Source: Streptomyces filamentosus (GTDB lineage Bacteria; Actinomycetota; Actinomycetes; Streptomycetales; Streptomycetaceae). Taken from it: 64,000 nt of DNA. The stretch is from contig NZ_BNBE01000001.1 in the NCBI RefSeq assembly GCF_014654895.1, positions 2,641,001 to 2,705,000 of the forward strand, written 5' to 3'. This document shows positions 53,877-63,099 of this stretch, piece by piece; the first letter of the stretch is position 1; every line of letters begins with the position of its first letter. Below the pieces are notes generated by a model. The model was not told the DNA's origin. It worked only from the letters and a program-made list of their open reading frames with translations, and did not search any database. The position numbers were made by a program, and so were the translations under genes.

Positions 53877-54940
53877 CCACGACCGACAGGGCCGACACAG
53901 CTCAGCACCCGGACGTCTCGGAGATCTCCGACCTGACCGAGGGCCTGCTCTCCCCCGGCCGGTCCGCCGCGGTCCGCCGCCACCTCGACGGCTGCGCCCT
54001 CTGTGCCGACGTGCGGAGCTCCCTGGAGGAGATCCGCGGCCTCCTGGGCACCCTGCCCGGCCCCCCGCGCATGCCCGCCGAGATCGCGGGCCGGATCGAC
54101 GCGGCCCTCGCCGCCGAGGCGCTCCTGGACGCCACCGTCCCCGAGCCGTCCCGGACCGTTTCACGTGAAACCCCGGACACCCCGCCCGCCCAGAACGCCT
54201 TGTCCGGCCCGGGCCGCCCGTCCGCCCACGGCACCTCGTCCGCCGAGGTCACCCCGTCCGCAGGGGGCGGCGTGACCGCCGAGGACAGCGTGACCGTTCC
54301 TCCGGTCGAGGCCGCGGACGTGGTTTCACGTGAAACAGCGCGCTCGGCGTCCCCGGTCCGTCCCGCCGACGGCCGCCCCCCGACGGTACGGCCGGCCTCC
54401 CGGCCCGCGTCCGGGCCCGGACGGGGTCGCACCCGCCGCCGGGGCCGGATCGCCCTCCTCACGAGCCTCGCCGGGACGCTCGTCGCCGGAGTCTGCGCGT
54501 ACAGCCTCTACGCGCTCACGCAGAACGGCGCCTCGAACGCCGACGCGACCAAGGCCGACACCGTCGCGAGCGCTCCCCTGAGCACCTTCTCCGGGGAGCC
54601 CGTGGAGGACCGGGTCCGGAGCCTGCTCGGGGCCGCCCCCGACCTGCGGGCCCCGAAGGGGGTCCAGCCCGAATCGCTGACGGCCGAGGCGCCGGAGCAG
54701 AGCGGCACCGCCCAGCGCAGCGGCGACCCCGCCCTCCCCGGCTGCGTCCTCGCCGGCACCGGCCGCCAGGACCCCGTACTCGCCTCGGAGCGCGGCGAGT
54801 ACGAGGGCGCCTCCGCCTATCTCCTCGTCCTCGCCGACCCGGCGGACGGCGACCGCGTCCGGGCCTACCTCGTCGACGCCTCCTGCACCGGGGACACCCC
54901 GGGAGAACTGCTCCGGACCGCCTCCTACCCGAAGCCCTGA
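53873..54940 (+). CDS. Zinc-binding anti-sigma factor of SigM (RsmA-like)
   Basis: A 355-residue transmembrane anti-sigma factor. The N-terminal ZAS domain carries HLDGCALC (His37, Cys41, Cys44: HX3CX2C), then a long Pro/Ser/Thr-rich cytoplasmic linker (about 90-190), one helix (about 198-220, [20 protein letters not shown]) and an extracytoplasmic domain. In S. coelicolor the counterpart binds SigM and holds a cluster; that is not deducible here. The linker contains two V-S-R-E-T segments encoded by parS at 54158 and 54323. Start is GTG overlapping the sigM stop. Confidence 0.92.
   Translation: MTTTDRADTAQHPDVSEISDLTEGLLSPGRSAAVRRHLDGCALCADVRSSLEEIRGLLGTLPGPPRMPAEIAGRIDAALAAEALLDATVPEPSRTVSRETPDTPPAQNALSGPGRPSAHGTSSAEVTPSAGGGVTAEDSVTVPPVEAADVVSRETARSASPVRPADGRPPTVRPASRPASGPGRGRTRRRGRIALLTSLAGTLVAGVCAYSLYALTQNGASNADATKADTVASAPLSTFSGEPVEDRVRSLLGAAPDLRAPKGVQPESLTAEAPEQSGTAQRSGDPALPGCVLAGTGRQDPVLASERGEYEGASAYLLVLADPADGDRVRAYLVDASCTGDTPGELLRTASYPKP
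54158..54171. other. parS site within the anti-sigma factor gene
   Basis: Exact GTTTCACGTGAAAC, in frame giving VSRET in the anti-sigma linker. Confidence 0.95.
54323..54336. other. parS site within the anti-sigma factor gene
   Basis: Exact GTTTCACGTGAAAC, 165 bases from the previous copy and in the same reading frame (VSRET). Confidence 0.95.
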
Positions 54941-55014
54941 GGACACCGGCCCCGCTCGTCGACACGCCTCCCGTCTCACCGTCCGTCTCACGGACGCGCT
55001 GCGCGGCGTCTTCG

Positions 55015-55040
55015 GGAATGCACGCCCCGTAGGATCCGTT
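55015..55040 (+). promoter_or_regulatory. Sigma-R-type promoter of trxBA
   Basis: GGAAT at 55015 and GTT at 55038 are separated by exactly 18 bases, matching the S. coelicolor sigma-R consensus (GGAAT-N18-GTT). It lies 73 bp upstream of trxB. Sigma-R responds to thiol-oxidative stress and trxBA is one of its known targets. Confidence 0.9.
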
Positions 55041-55112
55041 GGGTGGGGTGAGAGTGACCGAGACACCGCCCCCGTAGGCAGTAGGCAGTCTGCAGAGACG
55101 AGGAAGAAACCC

Positions 55113-56078
55113 GTGAGCGACGTCCGTAACGTGATCATCATCGGCTCCGGGCCCGCGGGTTACACCGCTGCGCTCTACACGGCCCGAGCGTCGCTGAACC
55201 CGCTGGTCTTCGAAGGTGCCGTCACCGCCGGTGGCGCCCTGATGAACACCACCGAGGTCGAGAACTTCCCCGGCTTCCGCGACGGCATCATGGGCCCGGA
55301 CCTCATGGACAACATGCGGGCGCAGGCCGAGCGCTTCGGCGCCGAGCTCGTCCCGGACGACGTCGTCGCCGTGGACCTGACGGGTGAGATCAAGACCGTC
55401 ACGGACACCGCCGGTGTCGTGCACCGCGCCAAGGCCGTGATCGTGACCACCGGTTCGCAGCACCGCAAGCTCGGCCTGCCGAACGAGGACACTCTCTCCG
55501 GCCGCGGTGTCTCCTGGTGCGCCACCTGCGACGGCTTCTTCTTCAAGGACCAGGACATCGCCGTCGTCGGCGGCGGCGACACCGCGATCGAGGAGGCGAC
55601 CTTCCTCTCGCGCTTCGCCAAGTCGGTGACCATCGTCCACCGCCGCGACACGCTGCGCGCCTCCAAGGCGATGCAGGAGCGCGCCTTCGCCGACCCGAAG
55701 ATCAAGTTCGCCTGGGACAACGAGGTGGCCGAGATCCACGGCGACCAGAAGCTGACCGGTCTGACCCTGCGCAACACCAAGACCGGCGAGACCAGCGAGC
55801 TGCCCGTGACCGGCCTCTTCATCGCCGTGGGCCACGACCCGCGCACCGAGCTGTTCAAGGGCCAGCTGGACCTCGACGAGGAGGGCTACCTCAAGGTCGC
55901 CGCCCCGTCGACCCGAACCAACCTGACGGGTGTCTTCGGCGCCGGCGACGTCGTCGACCACACCTACCGCCAGGCCATCACGGCCGCCGGCACCGGATGC
56001 TCCGCCGCGCTCGACGCCGAGCGCTTCCTGGCCGCCCTCGCCGACAGCGAGAAGCTGGCCGAGACCCCCGCGGTCTGA
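55113..56078 (+). CDS. trxB: Thioredoxin reductase
   Basis: A 321-residue FAD enzyme that passes NADPH electrons to thioredoxin. FAD motif [18 protein letters not shown] is near residue 7, the redox-active pair lies in [10 protein letters not shown] (Cys136, Cys139), and the NADPH site is [12 protein letters not shown]. Start is GTG after AGGAAG. Co-transcribed with trxA, 46 bp downstream, from the sigma-R promoter at 55015 and possibly from the sigM transcript upstream. Confidence 0.98.
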   Translation: MSDVRNVIIIGSGPAGYTAALYTARASLNPLVFEGAVTAGGALMNTTEVENFPGFRDGIMGPDLMDNMRAQAERFGAELVPDDVVAVDLTGEIKTVTDTAGVVHRAKAVIVTTGSQHRKLGLPNEDTLSGRGVSWCATCDGFFFKDQDIAVVGGGDTAIEEATFLSRFAKSVTIVHRRDTLRASKAMQERAFADPKIKFAWDNEVAEIHGDQKLTGLTLRNTKTGETSELPVTGLFIAVGHDPRTELFKGQLDLDEEGYLKVAAPSTRTNLTGVFGAGDVVDHTYRQAITAAGTGCSAALDAERFLAALADSEKLAETPAV

Positions 56079-56124
56079 CCCGAGCCCCTCTCACCCCACA
56101 CCCCGCGAAGTTAAGGAGGCCGCC

Positions 56125-56460
56125 GTGGCCGGCGCCCTGAAGAACGTGACCGACGCTTCCTTCGAAGAGGACGTCCTCAAGAGCGACAAGCCCGTCCTGG
56201 TGGACTTCTGGGCCGCTTGGTGCGGTCCGTGCCGTCAGATCGCCCCGTCGCTGGAGGCCATCGCCGCCGAGCACGGCGAGATCGAGATCGTGAAGCTCAA
56301 CATCGACGAGAACCCGGGCACGGCCGCCAAGTACGGCGTCATGTCCATCCCGACCCTGAACGTCTACCAGGGCGGCGAGGTCGTGAAAACCATCGTCGGT
56401 GCCAAGCCGAAGGCCGCGATCCTGCGCGACCTGGAGCCCTTCATCGCCGACGCGAAGTGA
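56125..56460 (+). CDS. trxA: Thioredoxin
   Basis: A 111-residue cytoplasmic disulfide reductase with active site [10 protein letters not shown] (Cys33, Cys36) and the cis-Pro segment [12 protein letters not shown] at 56125 follows AAGGAGG. It ends just before a parS-based terminator at 56470-56516. Confidence 0.98.
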   Translation: MAGALKNVTDASFEEDVLKSDKPVLVDFWAAWCGPCRQIAPSLEAIAAEHGEIEIVKLNIDENPGTAAKYGVMSIPTLNVYQGGEVVKTIVGAKPKAAILRDLEPFIADAK

Positions 56461-56469
56461 CCTCTCGCT

Positions 56470-56483
56470 GTTTCACGTGAAAC
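56470..56483. other. parS site after trxA
   Basis: Exact parS; its right half forms the base of the trxA terminator stem. Confidence 0.95.
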
Positions 56484-56516
56484 GGCCCGCCTCCTGTGAA
56501 GGAGGCGGGCCGTTTC
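56479..56516 (+). terminator. trxA terminator whose stem base is the right half of parS
   Basis: A 16-bp perfect stem (56479-56494 with 56501-56516) and six-base loop TGTGAA, starting with GAAAC of the parS at 56470-56483 and ending with GTTTC. It terminates the trxBA transcript (stop 56460) and may also stop the minus-strand GNAT transcript (stop 56545). Confidence 0.9.
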
Positions 56517-56544
56517 GCTTCCCTGCGGCGACCGGCCCCCGGCC

Positions 56545-57162
56545 TCACAGGGGCCGGAGCGCCGGCTCCTTCTGCACCACGCCGAGCAGCCGGTCCAGCG
56601 CCATCTCGACGTCCTCCTTCCAGGAGAGCGTCGTCCTCAGCTCCAGGCGGAGCCGGGGGAAGGCGGGGTGCGGCCGGACGGTCTTGAAGCCGACGGCCAG
56701 CAGGTGATCGGCGGGGAGCACACAGGCGGGCTCCTTCCACCGGGCGTCGCCGAAGGCCTCGATCGCCTTGAAGCCCCGGCGCAGCACGTCCTTGGCGACC
56801 GTCTGCACCATCACCCGGCCCAGCCCCTGCCCCTGGTACTCCGGCATGATCCAGGCCGTCATCAGCTGGACGGCGTCGGCCGCCACGGGGCTCGTGGGGA
56901 AGGCCGTCGAGCGGGGGACGTAGGCCGGGGGAGCGTAGAGGACGTAACCGACCGGCACCTCGTCCACGTAGGCGACCCGGCCGCAGGAACCCCACTCCAG
57001 CAGGACGGCGGAGAGCCACGCCTCCTTCTCCGCGTCCGGGCGGCCCGCCTTCACGGCGGCCTCCCCGCTCACCGGATCGAGCTCCCAGAAGACACAGGAA
57101 CGGCAGCGCTTCGGGAGGTGCGGAAGATTGTCCAGCGTGAGCGGTACGAGCCGACGCCCCAC
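56545..57162 (-). CDS. GNAT-family N-acetyltransferase
   Basis: A 205-residue acetyltransferase. The acetyl-CoA binding loop is YQGQGLGRVMVQTVAKD (about 124-140) and an unusual Cys pair RCRSCVFWELDP occurs near the N-terminus (about 17-28), suggesting a metal site or redox switch. GTG at 57162 follows GAGGGA. In mycobacteria the equivalent place, between trx and parB, holds cwlM; here only this gene is present. Substrate unknown. Confidence 0.85.
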   Translation of the reverse strand: MGRRLVPLTLDNLPHLPKRCRSCVFWELDPVSGEAAVKAGRPDAEKEAWLSAVLLEWGSCGRVAYVDEVPVGYVLYAPPAYVPRSTAFPTSPVAADAVQLMTAWIMPEYQGQGLGRVMVQTVAKDVLRRGFKAIEAFGDARWKEPACVLPADHLLAVGFKTVRPHPAFPRLRLELRTTLSWKEDVEMALDRLLGVVQKEPALRPL

Positions 57163-57264
57163 GGCTGTCCCTCGCTTCCCTGGCCGTCGGACGGCCACCG
57201 AGCACGGATACGGCTCTCGGAATCGTATCCACCGGGCTGTCGGGGCGACACCGCGCACAGGAAA

Positions 57265-57308
57265 AGGGCGGGGTGTGTTCCGGTCACGTCCGGAACACAC
57301 CCCGCCCT
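57265..57308 (-). terminator. Intrinsic terminator of the parAB operon
   Basis: A perfect 19-bp stem with six-base loop, followed on the minus strand by TTTTC. It lies 25 bp after the parB stop (57333). Confidence 0.93.
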
Positions 57309-57332
57309 CGGTGTCCTGCGGGAGGCGGGGGA

Positions 57333-58385
57333 TTACTCCTCGCCTTCCTCCTCCTCGGCCCTCAGCATCTGCTGGAGGACCTTGTCCTCGCCGGGAGCCA
57401 TCGCCGTGAGGATCCGGTCGAGGTCCTCCACCGAGGCGAACTCGACGACGATCTTGCCCTTCTGCTTCCCCAGGTCGACCTTCACCCGCGTCTCGAAACG
57501 GTCCGAGAGGCGGGTGGCCAGGTCGGAGAAGACCGGGGAGACCCGGCCACCGGCCCGGGGCTGCTTCGCCTTGGTGACGGCGGGCTCCTCGAAGCCCATG
57601 AGCCGCACGATCTCCTCGACCGAACGGACCGAGAGCCCCTCGGAGACGATCCGCTGGGCCAGCTGCTCCTGGGCCTCCGGCTCCTCCACGCCGAGCAGGG
57701 CACGGGCATGGCCGGCCGACAGCACTCCGGCGGCGACCCGGCGCTGCACCGCCGGGGAGAGCCGCAGCAGCCGCAGGGTGTTGGAGACCTGGGAGCGCGA
57801 GCGGCCGATCCGGTCGGCGAGCTGGTCGTGGGTGCAGCTGAAGTCGGTGAGGAGCTGCTCGTAGGCGGCGGCCTCCTCCAGCGGGTTCAGCTGGGCCCGG
57901 TGGAGGTTCTCCAGGAGCGCGTCCAGGAGCATCTTCTCGTCGTCGGTGGCCCGGACGATCGCGGGGATGGTCTGGAGACCAGCCTCGTCGGAGGCCCGCC
58001 AGCGCCGCTCGCCCATGATCAGCTCGTAGCGTCCGCCCTCGCTCTTGCGGACGACGACCGGCTGGAGGAGGCCGACCTCCTTGATGGAGGTGACCAGCTC
58101 GGCGAGGGCGTCCTCGTCGAAGACCTTGCGCGGCTGCTGCTGGTTGGGAGTGATGTCACCGATCGGGATCTCGGTGAAGTAGGCCCCCGCGACCAGCTTC
58201 GGCTCGGGGTCCGAGAGCGCAACCGCCGTCTCGTGCTGCGGGGCGCTCTGGGGGAAGAGGCGTGCGGCGCCGCTCCCGGGGAGCGTGGAGACGGCGCCGT
58301 CCTCCGGCGCCTGCGGGTCCTGGGGGGCACCGGCGAACAGCGCGCCGAGCCCCCGCGGCCCCAGTCCCCTACGTCGGTCGCTCAC
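57333..58385 (-). CDS. parB: Chromosome-partitioning protein ParB
   Basis: A 350-residue centromere-binding protein that loads on parS, spreads as a CTP-dependent clamp and recruits SMC. The CTP-binding N-terminal domain has LIMGERRWRASDEAGL (about 120-135); the central helix-turn-helix includes IGRSRSQVSNTLRLLRLSP (about 185-203); the C-terminal dimerisation domain is at about 295-350. GTG start, overlapping the parA stop by four bases. Twelve exact parS targets occur in this window. Confidence 0.97.
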   Translation of the reverse strand: MSDRRRGLGPRGLGALFAGAPQDPQAPEDGAVSTLPGSGAARLFPQSAPQHETAVALSDPEPKLVAGAYFTEIPIGDITPNQQQPRKVFDEDALAELVTSIKEVGLLQPVVVRKSEGGRYELIMGERRWRASDEAGLQTIPAIVRATDDEKMLLDALLENLHRAQLNPLEEAAAYEQLLTDFSCTHDQLADRIGRSRSQVSNTLRLLRLSPAVQRRVAAGVLSAGHARALLGVEEPEAQEQLAQRIVSEGLSVRSVEEIVRLMGFEEPAVTKAKQPRAGGRVSPVFSDLATRLSDRFETRVKVDLGKQKGKIVVEFASVEDLDRILTAMAPGEDKVLQQMLRAEEEEGEE

Positions 58386-59461
58386 TTCAGTTCCTCCGCC
58401 ATGCTGCGCTGGTTGTTCTGGTACCCCACGCGGCCGTGCTGCTGGGGTTCGTAGTGGACGGAGGCGCCCCGGAAGGCGATCTCGCGCGCCGCTTCGATGT
58501 ACGACAGGGCTCCGCTGGAACCGGGGTCGTAGGTGATCACGGTCTGGCCGTAGCTGGGGGCCTCGGAGATGCGGACGGAACGCGGGATGCTGGTCCGGAG
58601 CACCTCCTGGCCGAAGTGGGTGCGGACCTCTTCGGCGACCTGCGAGGCGAGCCTCGTCCGGCCGTCGTACATGGTCAGCAGGATCGTCGAGACGTGGAGC
58701 GTCTGGTTGAGGTGGCCCCGGACCAGGTCGACGTTCTTCAGGAGCTGGCCCAGGCCCTCCAGCGCGTAGTACTCACACTGGATCGGGATGAGCACCTCGG
58801 CACCGGCCACCAGGGCGTTCACCGAGAGCAGCCCGAGGGAGGGCGGGCAGTCGATCAGGACGTAGTCCAGCGGCTGCTCGTACGCCTGGATCGCCCGCTG
58901 GAGGCGGCTCTCGCGCGCCACCATCGACACCAGCTCGATCTCCGCACCGGCGAGATCGATCGTGGCCGGGGCACAGAAGAGCCCCTCGACGTCCAGGACC
59001 GGCTGGACCACCTCGGAGAGCGGCCGGCTGTCGACGAGGACGTCGTAGATCGAGGGGACGTCGGCGTGGTGGTCGATGCCCAGCGCGGTGGAGGCGTTGC
59101 CCTGCGGATCCAGGTCGATGACCAGGACCCGGGCGCCGTGCAGGGCCAGCGAGGCGGCCAGGTTGACCGTCGTGGTCGTCTTGCCCACGCCGCCCTTCTG
59201 GTTGGCCACCACCATGATGCGGGTCTGCTCGGGACGGGGCAGCCCCTCCCCGGCACGGCCCAGCGCTTCTACGGCCAGCTGGGCAGCACGGCCAATGGGG
59301 GTGTCGTCCATCGGGGGCAGTGTTTCACGTGAAACATCTTCCCCGGCCGATTCGGTTCGGGGACCGGGGACCGGATCGGTCATCGGTCCCGCGATGTTGG
59401 CGTCGGACCGCAAGGATTCACTCTCCTCGGCATCAAGCTCGCGATGGGAAGAGCCTGCCAT
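58382..59461 (-). CDS. parA: Chromosome-partitioning ATPase ParA
   Basis: A 359-residue deviant-Walker ATPase that forms gradients on the nucleoid and positions ParB-origin complexes; in Streptomyces it is up-regulated in sporulating hyphae. Deviant Walker A is ANQKGGVGKTTTT (about 86-98), followed by DLDPQGNAS and LIDCPPSLG. The N-terminal 60 residues are variable and acidic and contain VSRET from a parS at 59322. Starts at 59461, 59383 or 59311 are possible; the first is chosen, with moderate support from AGGACC. GTGA overlap with parB. Confidence 0.95.
   Translation of the reverse strand: MAGSSHRELDAEESESLRSDANIAGPMTDPVPGPRTESAGEDVSRETLPPMDDTPIGRAAQLAVEALGRAGEGLPRPEQTRIMVVANQKGGVGKTTTTVNLAASLALHGARVLVIDLDPQGNASTALGIDHHADVPSIYDVLVDSRPLSEVVQPVLDVEGLFCAPATIDLAGAEIELVSMVARESRLQRAIQAYEQPLDYVLIDCPPSLGLLSVNALVAGAEVLIPIQCEYYALEGLGQLLKNVDLVRGHLNQTLHVSTILLTMYDGRTRLASQVAEEVRTHFGQEVLRTSIPRSVRISEAPSYGQTVITYDPGSSGALSYIEAAREIAFRGASVHYEPQQHGRVGYQNNQRSMAEELK
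59322..59335. other. parS site in the 5' part of parA
   Basis: Exact parS, in frame VSRET of ParA if an upstream start is used; otherwise in the parA leader. Confidence 0.95.
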
Positions 59462-59622
59462 GCCCGTGGGGTCCTGAACCAGCGAGGTCGGTGGATCTGT
59501 GGGTGAATCCACCTCTGGGGAAAACTCCGTAACCCTCGCGGGTGGCTTCACACGGGGTCGGCGGTCCCGGGGGGTGGCAGCCGCGCGCCCGCGGCTGATG
59601 ATCCCCTGGAGCAGTGAGCGAT

Positions 59623-59636
59623 GTTTCACGTGAAAC
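59623..59636. other. parS site between rsmG and parA
   Basis: Exact parS in the likely parA promoter region, so ParB binding could autoregulate parAB. Confidence 0.95.
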
Positions 59637-59699
59637 ACGATGCCCCTGCGGTCCTCCGGGGACCGCTCGACACTCCGTGAAAGCGGACGAATGCGACGC

Positions 59700-60416
59700 T
59701 CAGCGGCGCCGACGGGTCTTGCTGGTCCGCGCGGCCTTGGCCCGCTTGGCCGCGAAGCGCACCCCGCCGGGGCTCTCGCCGACCTCGACCCGGACCACCG
59801 TGGACATCGGGTCGACGATGCCCTCGCCGACGTGGTGCACCGAGGTCTCCACCACGCCGAGCTTGGAGAGCGCGGCACGCGCCCCGTCCAGCTCCTCCTC
59901 CGCGGTGTCGCCCTTCAGCAGCAGCATCTCGCCGTAGGGGCGGAGCAGCGGCACGCCCCAGCCGGCCAGCCGGTCCAGGGGCGCCACGGCGCGGGCGGTC
60001 ACGACGTGGACCGGCGGGAGCTTGCCCAGCATCTCCTCGGCCCGGCCCCGCACCACGGTCACGTGGTCGAGACCGAGCAGCTCCACGACCTCCTGGAGGA
60101 AGTTGATCCGCCGCAGCAGCGGCTCCAGGAGGGTGATCTTCAGATCCGGGCGCACCAGCGCCAGCGGGATGCCGGGCAGACCCGCGCCGGAGCCGACGTC
60201 GCAGACCGTCACGCCCTCGGGGACGACCTCGGAGAGGACGGCGCAGTTCAGCAGGTGGCGTTCCCACAGGCGCGGGACCTCGCGGGGACCGATGAGTCCG
60301 CGCTTCACACCGGCGTCCGCGAGCAGCTCCGCGTACCGCACGGCTTCGGGGAAGTACTCGCCGAAGACCTTCCGTGCCTGCTCCGGCGCTTCGGGGAGCT
60401 CCGCTGCCTCCGTCAC
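59700..60416 (-). CDS. rsmG: 16S rRNA (guanine-N7) methyltransferase RsmG (GidB)
   Basis: A 238-residue SAM-dependent enzyme that methylates G527 of 16S rRNA; loss gives low-level streptomycin resistance and higher antibiotic production in Streptomyces. The SAM motif is VCDVGSGAGLPGIPLAL (about 72-88). The C-terminus is Lys/Arg-rich. GTG at 60416 is chosen over GTG 60440 because AAGGA lies at suitable distance. The 238-bp gap to parA contains a parS (59623). Confidence 0.95.
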   Translation of the reverse strand: MTEAAELPEAPEQARKVFGEYFPEAVRYAELLADAGVKRGLIGPREVPRLWERHLLNCAVLSEVVPEGVTVCDVGSGAGLPGIPLALVRPDLKITLLEPLLRRINFLQEVVELLGLDHVTVVRGRAEEMLGKLPPVHVVTARAVAPLDRLAGWGVPLLRPYGEMLLLKGDTAEEELDGARAALSKLGVVETSVHHVGEGIVDPMSTVVRVEVGESPGGVRFAAKRAKAARTSKTRRRR

Positions 60417-60490
60417 GGGGACCGTCCTTCCGTACCGCACGCATACCGTGCGAGCGCACTGTGGTGGCTGAACTATCAGGCTGACAAAGA

Positions 60491-60520
60491 TCGGCCCCGT
60501 CTGCGAACAGACGGGGCCGA
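60491..60520 (-). terminator. Intrinsic terminator after jag
   Basis: A perfect 13-bp stem with a TTCG tetraloop on the minus strand, followed by TCTTTGTC. It separates the rpmH-rnpA-yidD-yidC-jag transcript from rsmG. Confidence 0.92.
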
Positions 60521-60535
60521 CGCGTGGAGAGGGGT

Positions 60536-61051
60536 TCAGGCAGGGAGGACGACGACGAAGCGCTGCGGCTCCTCGCCCTCGGACTCGCTGCGCAGACCGG
60601 CGGCGGCGACCGCGTCGTGCACGACCTTGCGCTCGAACGGGGTCATCGGGTCCAGCTTGACCGGCTGGCCCGTGGACTTGACCTCGTCCGCGGCCTTGGC
60701 GCCGAGCTGGGCGAGCTCGGTGCGCTTCTGGGCACGGAACCCGGCGATGTCGAGCATCAGCCGGCTGCGGTCACCGGTCTCCCGGTGCACGGCCAGGCGG
60801 GTCAGCTCCTGGAGCGCCTCCAGCACCTCGCCGTCGCGGCCCACGAGCTTCTGGAGGTCGCGGCTGCTGGAGTCGCTGATGATCGAGACCGCGGCCCGGT
60901 CCGCCTCGACGTCCATGTCGATGTCGCCGTCGAGGTCGGCGATGTCGAGCAGGCCCTCGAGGTAGTCGGCCGCGATCTCACCCTCCTGCTCCAGGCGGGT
61001 CAGGGTGTCGCCACCCTCGGCAGCGGCGGCGGAGGTGGTGCCTTCCGTCAC
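60536..61051 (-). CDS. jag: Jag/KhpB RNA-binding protein (KH and R3H domains)
   Basis: A 171-residue cytoplasmic RNA-binding protein. A KH-like domain (about 35-100, LVGRDGEVLEALQELTRLAV) is followed by an R3H motif in PFERKVVHDAVA (Arg and His four residues apart). In other bacteria the KhpA/KhpB pair affects cell division and elongation. GTG start VTEGTTSAAAAEGG. It follows yidC by 39 bp. Confidence 0.95.
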   Translation of the reverse strand: MTEGTTSAAAAEGGDTLTRLEQEGEIAADYLEGLLDIADLDGDIDMDVEADRAAVSIISDSSSRDLQKLVGRDGEVLEALQELTRLAVHRETGDRSRLMLDIAGFRAQKRTELAQLGAKAADEVKSTGQPVKLDPMTPFERKVVHDAVAAAGLRSESEGEEPQRFVVVLPA

Positions 61052-61090
61052 GGATGGACTCCTTCTGGCTACGAAGCTACGGGGACGCTT

Positions 61091-62380
61091 CTACTTCTTG
61101 GAGGACGGGTGCTTGGGCCGCTGCTGGCCCTTGCGCGGACGGGAACCGCCGGAGTTGGCGCGGCTGCGGCCGCCCTGCGCACCGCCCTTGGCGGGCGTCT
61201 CGGGCTTCTTCTCCAGGGAGGGCTTCGCCGGGGCGTCCTGGGCGGCCTCGCCCGCGGACTCCTCGGGGGTCTCCTCCACGGCCTCCTCGCCCTTGCCCTG
61301 CTGCCCGCCGGACTGGCGCTGGGCCTTGGTCTGGCGCTTGGGCTGCTGGCGCTTGGGGGCGGCGATGCCTTCGGCCTCGGCGACGGCGGCGTCGCTCTTC
61401 ACGACGGTGCCGTCGGCCTGGGCGGCGAAGCCGGCCTTGGAGAGGGCGCCGATGAAGCGGCGCTCGTTCTCGTTGCGGTCGGAGCCCTTGGCGACGATGG
61501 CCTTGACGACGGCCTTGTGGCGCCGGCTGCGGATCTCACCGTGCTGCGTGACGCTCTTCAGGAGGCGCTGGAGGTAGGAGTCCTGCGCCTTGCTGCCCGG
61601 GGTCGGGTTCTGGTTGATCACGTACATCTGCTGGCCCATGGTCCACACGTTGGTGGTCAGCCAGTAGACGAGGACGCCGACGGGGAAGTTGATGCCCATG
61701 ACGGCGAAGATCACCGGGAAGATGTACATGAGCATCTTCTGCTGCTGCATGTACGGGGTCTTCACCGAGAGGTCGACGTTCTTCATCATCAGCTGGCGCT
61801 GGGTGAAGAACTGCGAGGCCGACATCAGGATGATCATGATCGCGGTGACGATCCGGACCGAGGTCAGCGAGGCGTCGAGGGCGGCCACCTCGGCGGCGCT
61901 GTCGGTGAACTTCGAGGCGAGCGGGGCGCCGAAGATGTGCGCCTTGCGGGCGCTCTCCAGCAGCGGCTGGTCGATGACGCCGATGACCTTGCCCGACGCG
62001 ATGTTCGACAGCACGTGGTAGAGGGCGAAGAAGAACGGCGACTGGGCGAGGATGGGAAGGCACGAGGAGAGCGGGTTGGTGCCCGTCTCCTTGTACAGCT
62101 TCATCATCTCTTCGGACTGACGCTGCTTGTCGCTCTTGTAGCGCTCCTGGATCGCCTTCATCTTCGGCTGGAGCGCCTGCATGTTCCGCGTCGACTTGAT
62201 CTGCTTCACGAAGAGCGGGATCAGGCAGATGCGGATCAGCACCACGAGGGACACGATCGACAGGCCCCAGGCCCAGCCCGTGTCGGGGCCGAAGATGGCC
62301 CCGTACAGCTTGTGGAACTGGACGATGACCCAGGAAACGGGCCAGGTGATGAAGCTGAACAGACTGGCAATCGTGTCCAC
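61091..62380 (-). CDS. yidC: Membrane protein insertase YidC
   Basis: A 429-residue insertase that integrates proteins into the membrane with or without SecYEG. Helices begin after [20 protein letters not shown] and the conserved arginine lies in the cytoplasmic loop before [17 protein letters not shown]. The C-terminal 130 residues are a basic, Gln/Lys-rich cytoplasmic tail ([20 protein letters not shown]) likely to contact ribosomes. It starts three bp after the yidD stop. Confidence 0.97.
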   Translation of the reverse strand: MDTIASLFSFITWPVSWVIVQFHKLYGAIFGPDTGWAWGLSIVSLVVLIRICLIPLFVKQIKSTRNMQALQPKMKAIQERYKSDKQRQSEEMMKLYKETGTNPLSSCLPILAQSPFFFALYHVLSNIASGKVIGVIDQPLLESARKAHIFGAPLASKFTDSAAEVAALDASLTSVRIVTAIMIILMSASQFFTQRQLMMKNVDLSVKTPYMQQQKMLMYIFPVIFAVMGINFPVGVLVYWLTTNVWTMGQQMYVINQNPTPGSKAQDSYLQRLLKSVTQHGEIRSRRHKAVVKAIVAKGSDRNENERRFIGALSKAGFAAQADGTVVKSDAAVAEAEGIAAPKRQQPKRQTKAQRQSGGQQGKGEEAVEETPEESAGEAAQDAPAKPSLEKKPETPAKGGAQGGRSRANSGGSRPRKGQQRPKHPSSKK

Positions 62381-62383
62381 TAA

Positions 62384-62710
62384 TCAGGCTCCTTGAGCAT
62401 TGGGCGAGGTCTCTGCGGCCGGGCTCGTCTCGGCGGAGATCCCGCCCTTGTCGCCGCGCAGCGCGTTCCTGAGCATCTCGTGCCAGCGCGGACGCTTCCG
62501 CGGGGGGACATGGTCCACTCCGCCGGGCGACCACGGATTGCACCGCAGGATGCGCCAGGCGGTCAGGGCGATGCCCTTGATCGCGCCATGCCGGTCTATG
62601 GCCGTGAATCCGTAGTGGGAACACGACGGGTAGTACCGGCAGACGTCGCCCAGAAGAGGGCTGATCGTCCACTGGTACAGCTTGATGAGGGCGAGGAACG
62701 GGTACTTCAT
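62384..62710 (-). CDS. yidD: YidD membrane insertion factor
   Basis: A 108-residue peripheral membrane protein that helps YidC. It has the invariant [16 protein letters not shown] (about 24-39) and [14 protein letters not shown]. Overlaps the rnpA stop by four bases (ATGA), and yidC starts three bp after its stop. Confidence 0.97.
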   Translation of the reverse strand: MKYPFLALIKLYQWTISPLLGDVCRYYPSCSHYGFTAIDRHGAIKGIALTAWRILRCNPWSPGGVDHVPPRKRPRWHEMLRNALRGDKGGISAETSPAAETSPNAQGA

Positions 62711-63078
62711 CGCGTACCCCCTCCCAGCAGCCGCTGGAGGGCGGCGTCCAGGTCGCGGGCCAGGTGGGCGTGGTCGGCGTCACCGGCTCCGGGCAACGCC
62801 CGTACGACCACCAGGCTACCGGGGGGCAGCGTGGACAGCCGGTCGCGGACGAGGTGGCGCAGACGACGCTTCACCTGGTTGCGGACGACCGCACCGCCCA
62901 CGGCCTTGCTCACGACGAAACCCGCACGCGTCGGGGGAGCGCTCTCCCCAGGCGCGTGCGGGTCCGTTGCACCGCTTCGTAGGTGGACGACGAGGAGCGG
63001 GCGACCGGCCCGGCGTCCTCGACGTACCGCGGTTGCGAAGTCCTCGCGCCGCCTCAGCCGATTCTCGGTAGGCAGCAC
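62707..63078 (-). CDS. rnpA: Ribonuclease P protein component
   Basis: A 123-residue basic protein that assists the RNase P RNA in maturing tRNA 5' ends. It has GTG start [20 protein letters not shown] and the RNR motif in [15 protein letters not shown]. It follows rpmH by 21 bp. Confidence 0.97.
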   Translation of the reverse strand: MLPTENRLRRREDFATAVRRGRRAGRPLLVVHLRSGATDPHAPGESAPPTRAGFVVSKAVGGAVVRNQVKRRLRHLVRDRLSTLPPGSLVVVRALPGAGDADHAHLARDLDAALQRLLGGGTR

Positions 63079-63099
63079 GTCATGACCTGTTTAAGTGGA

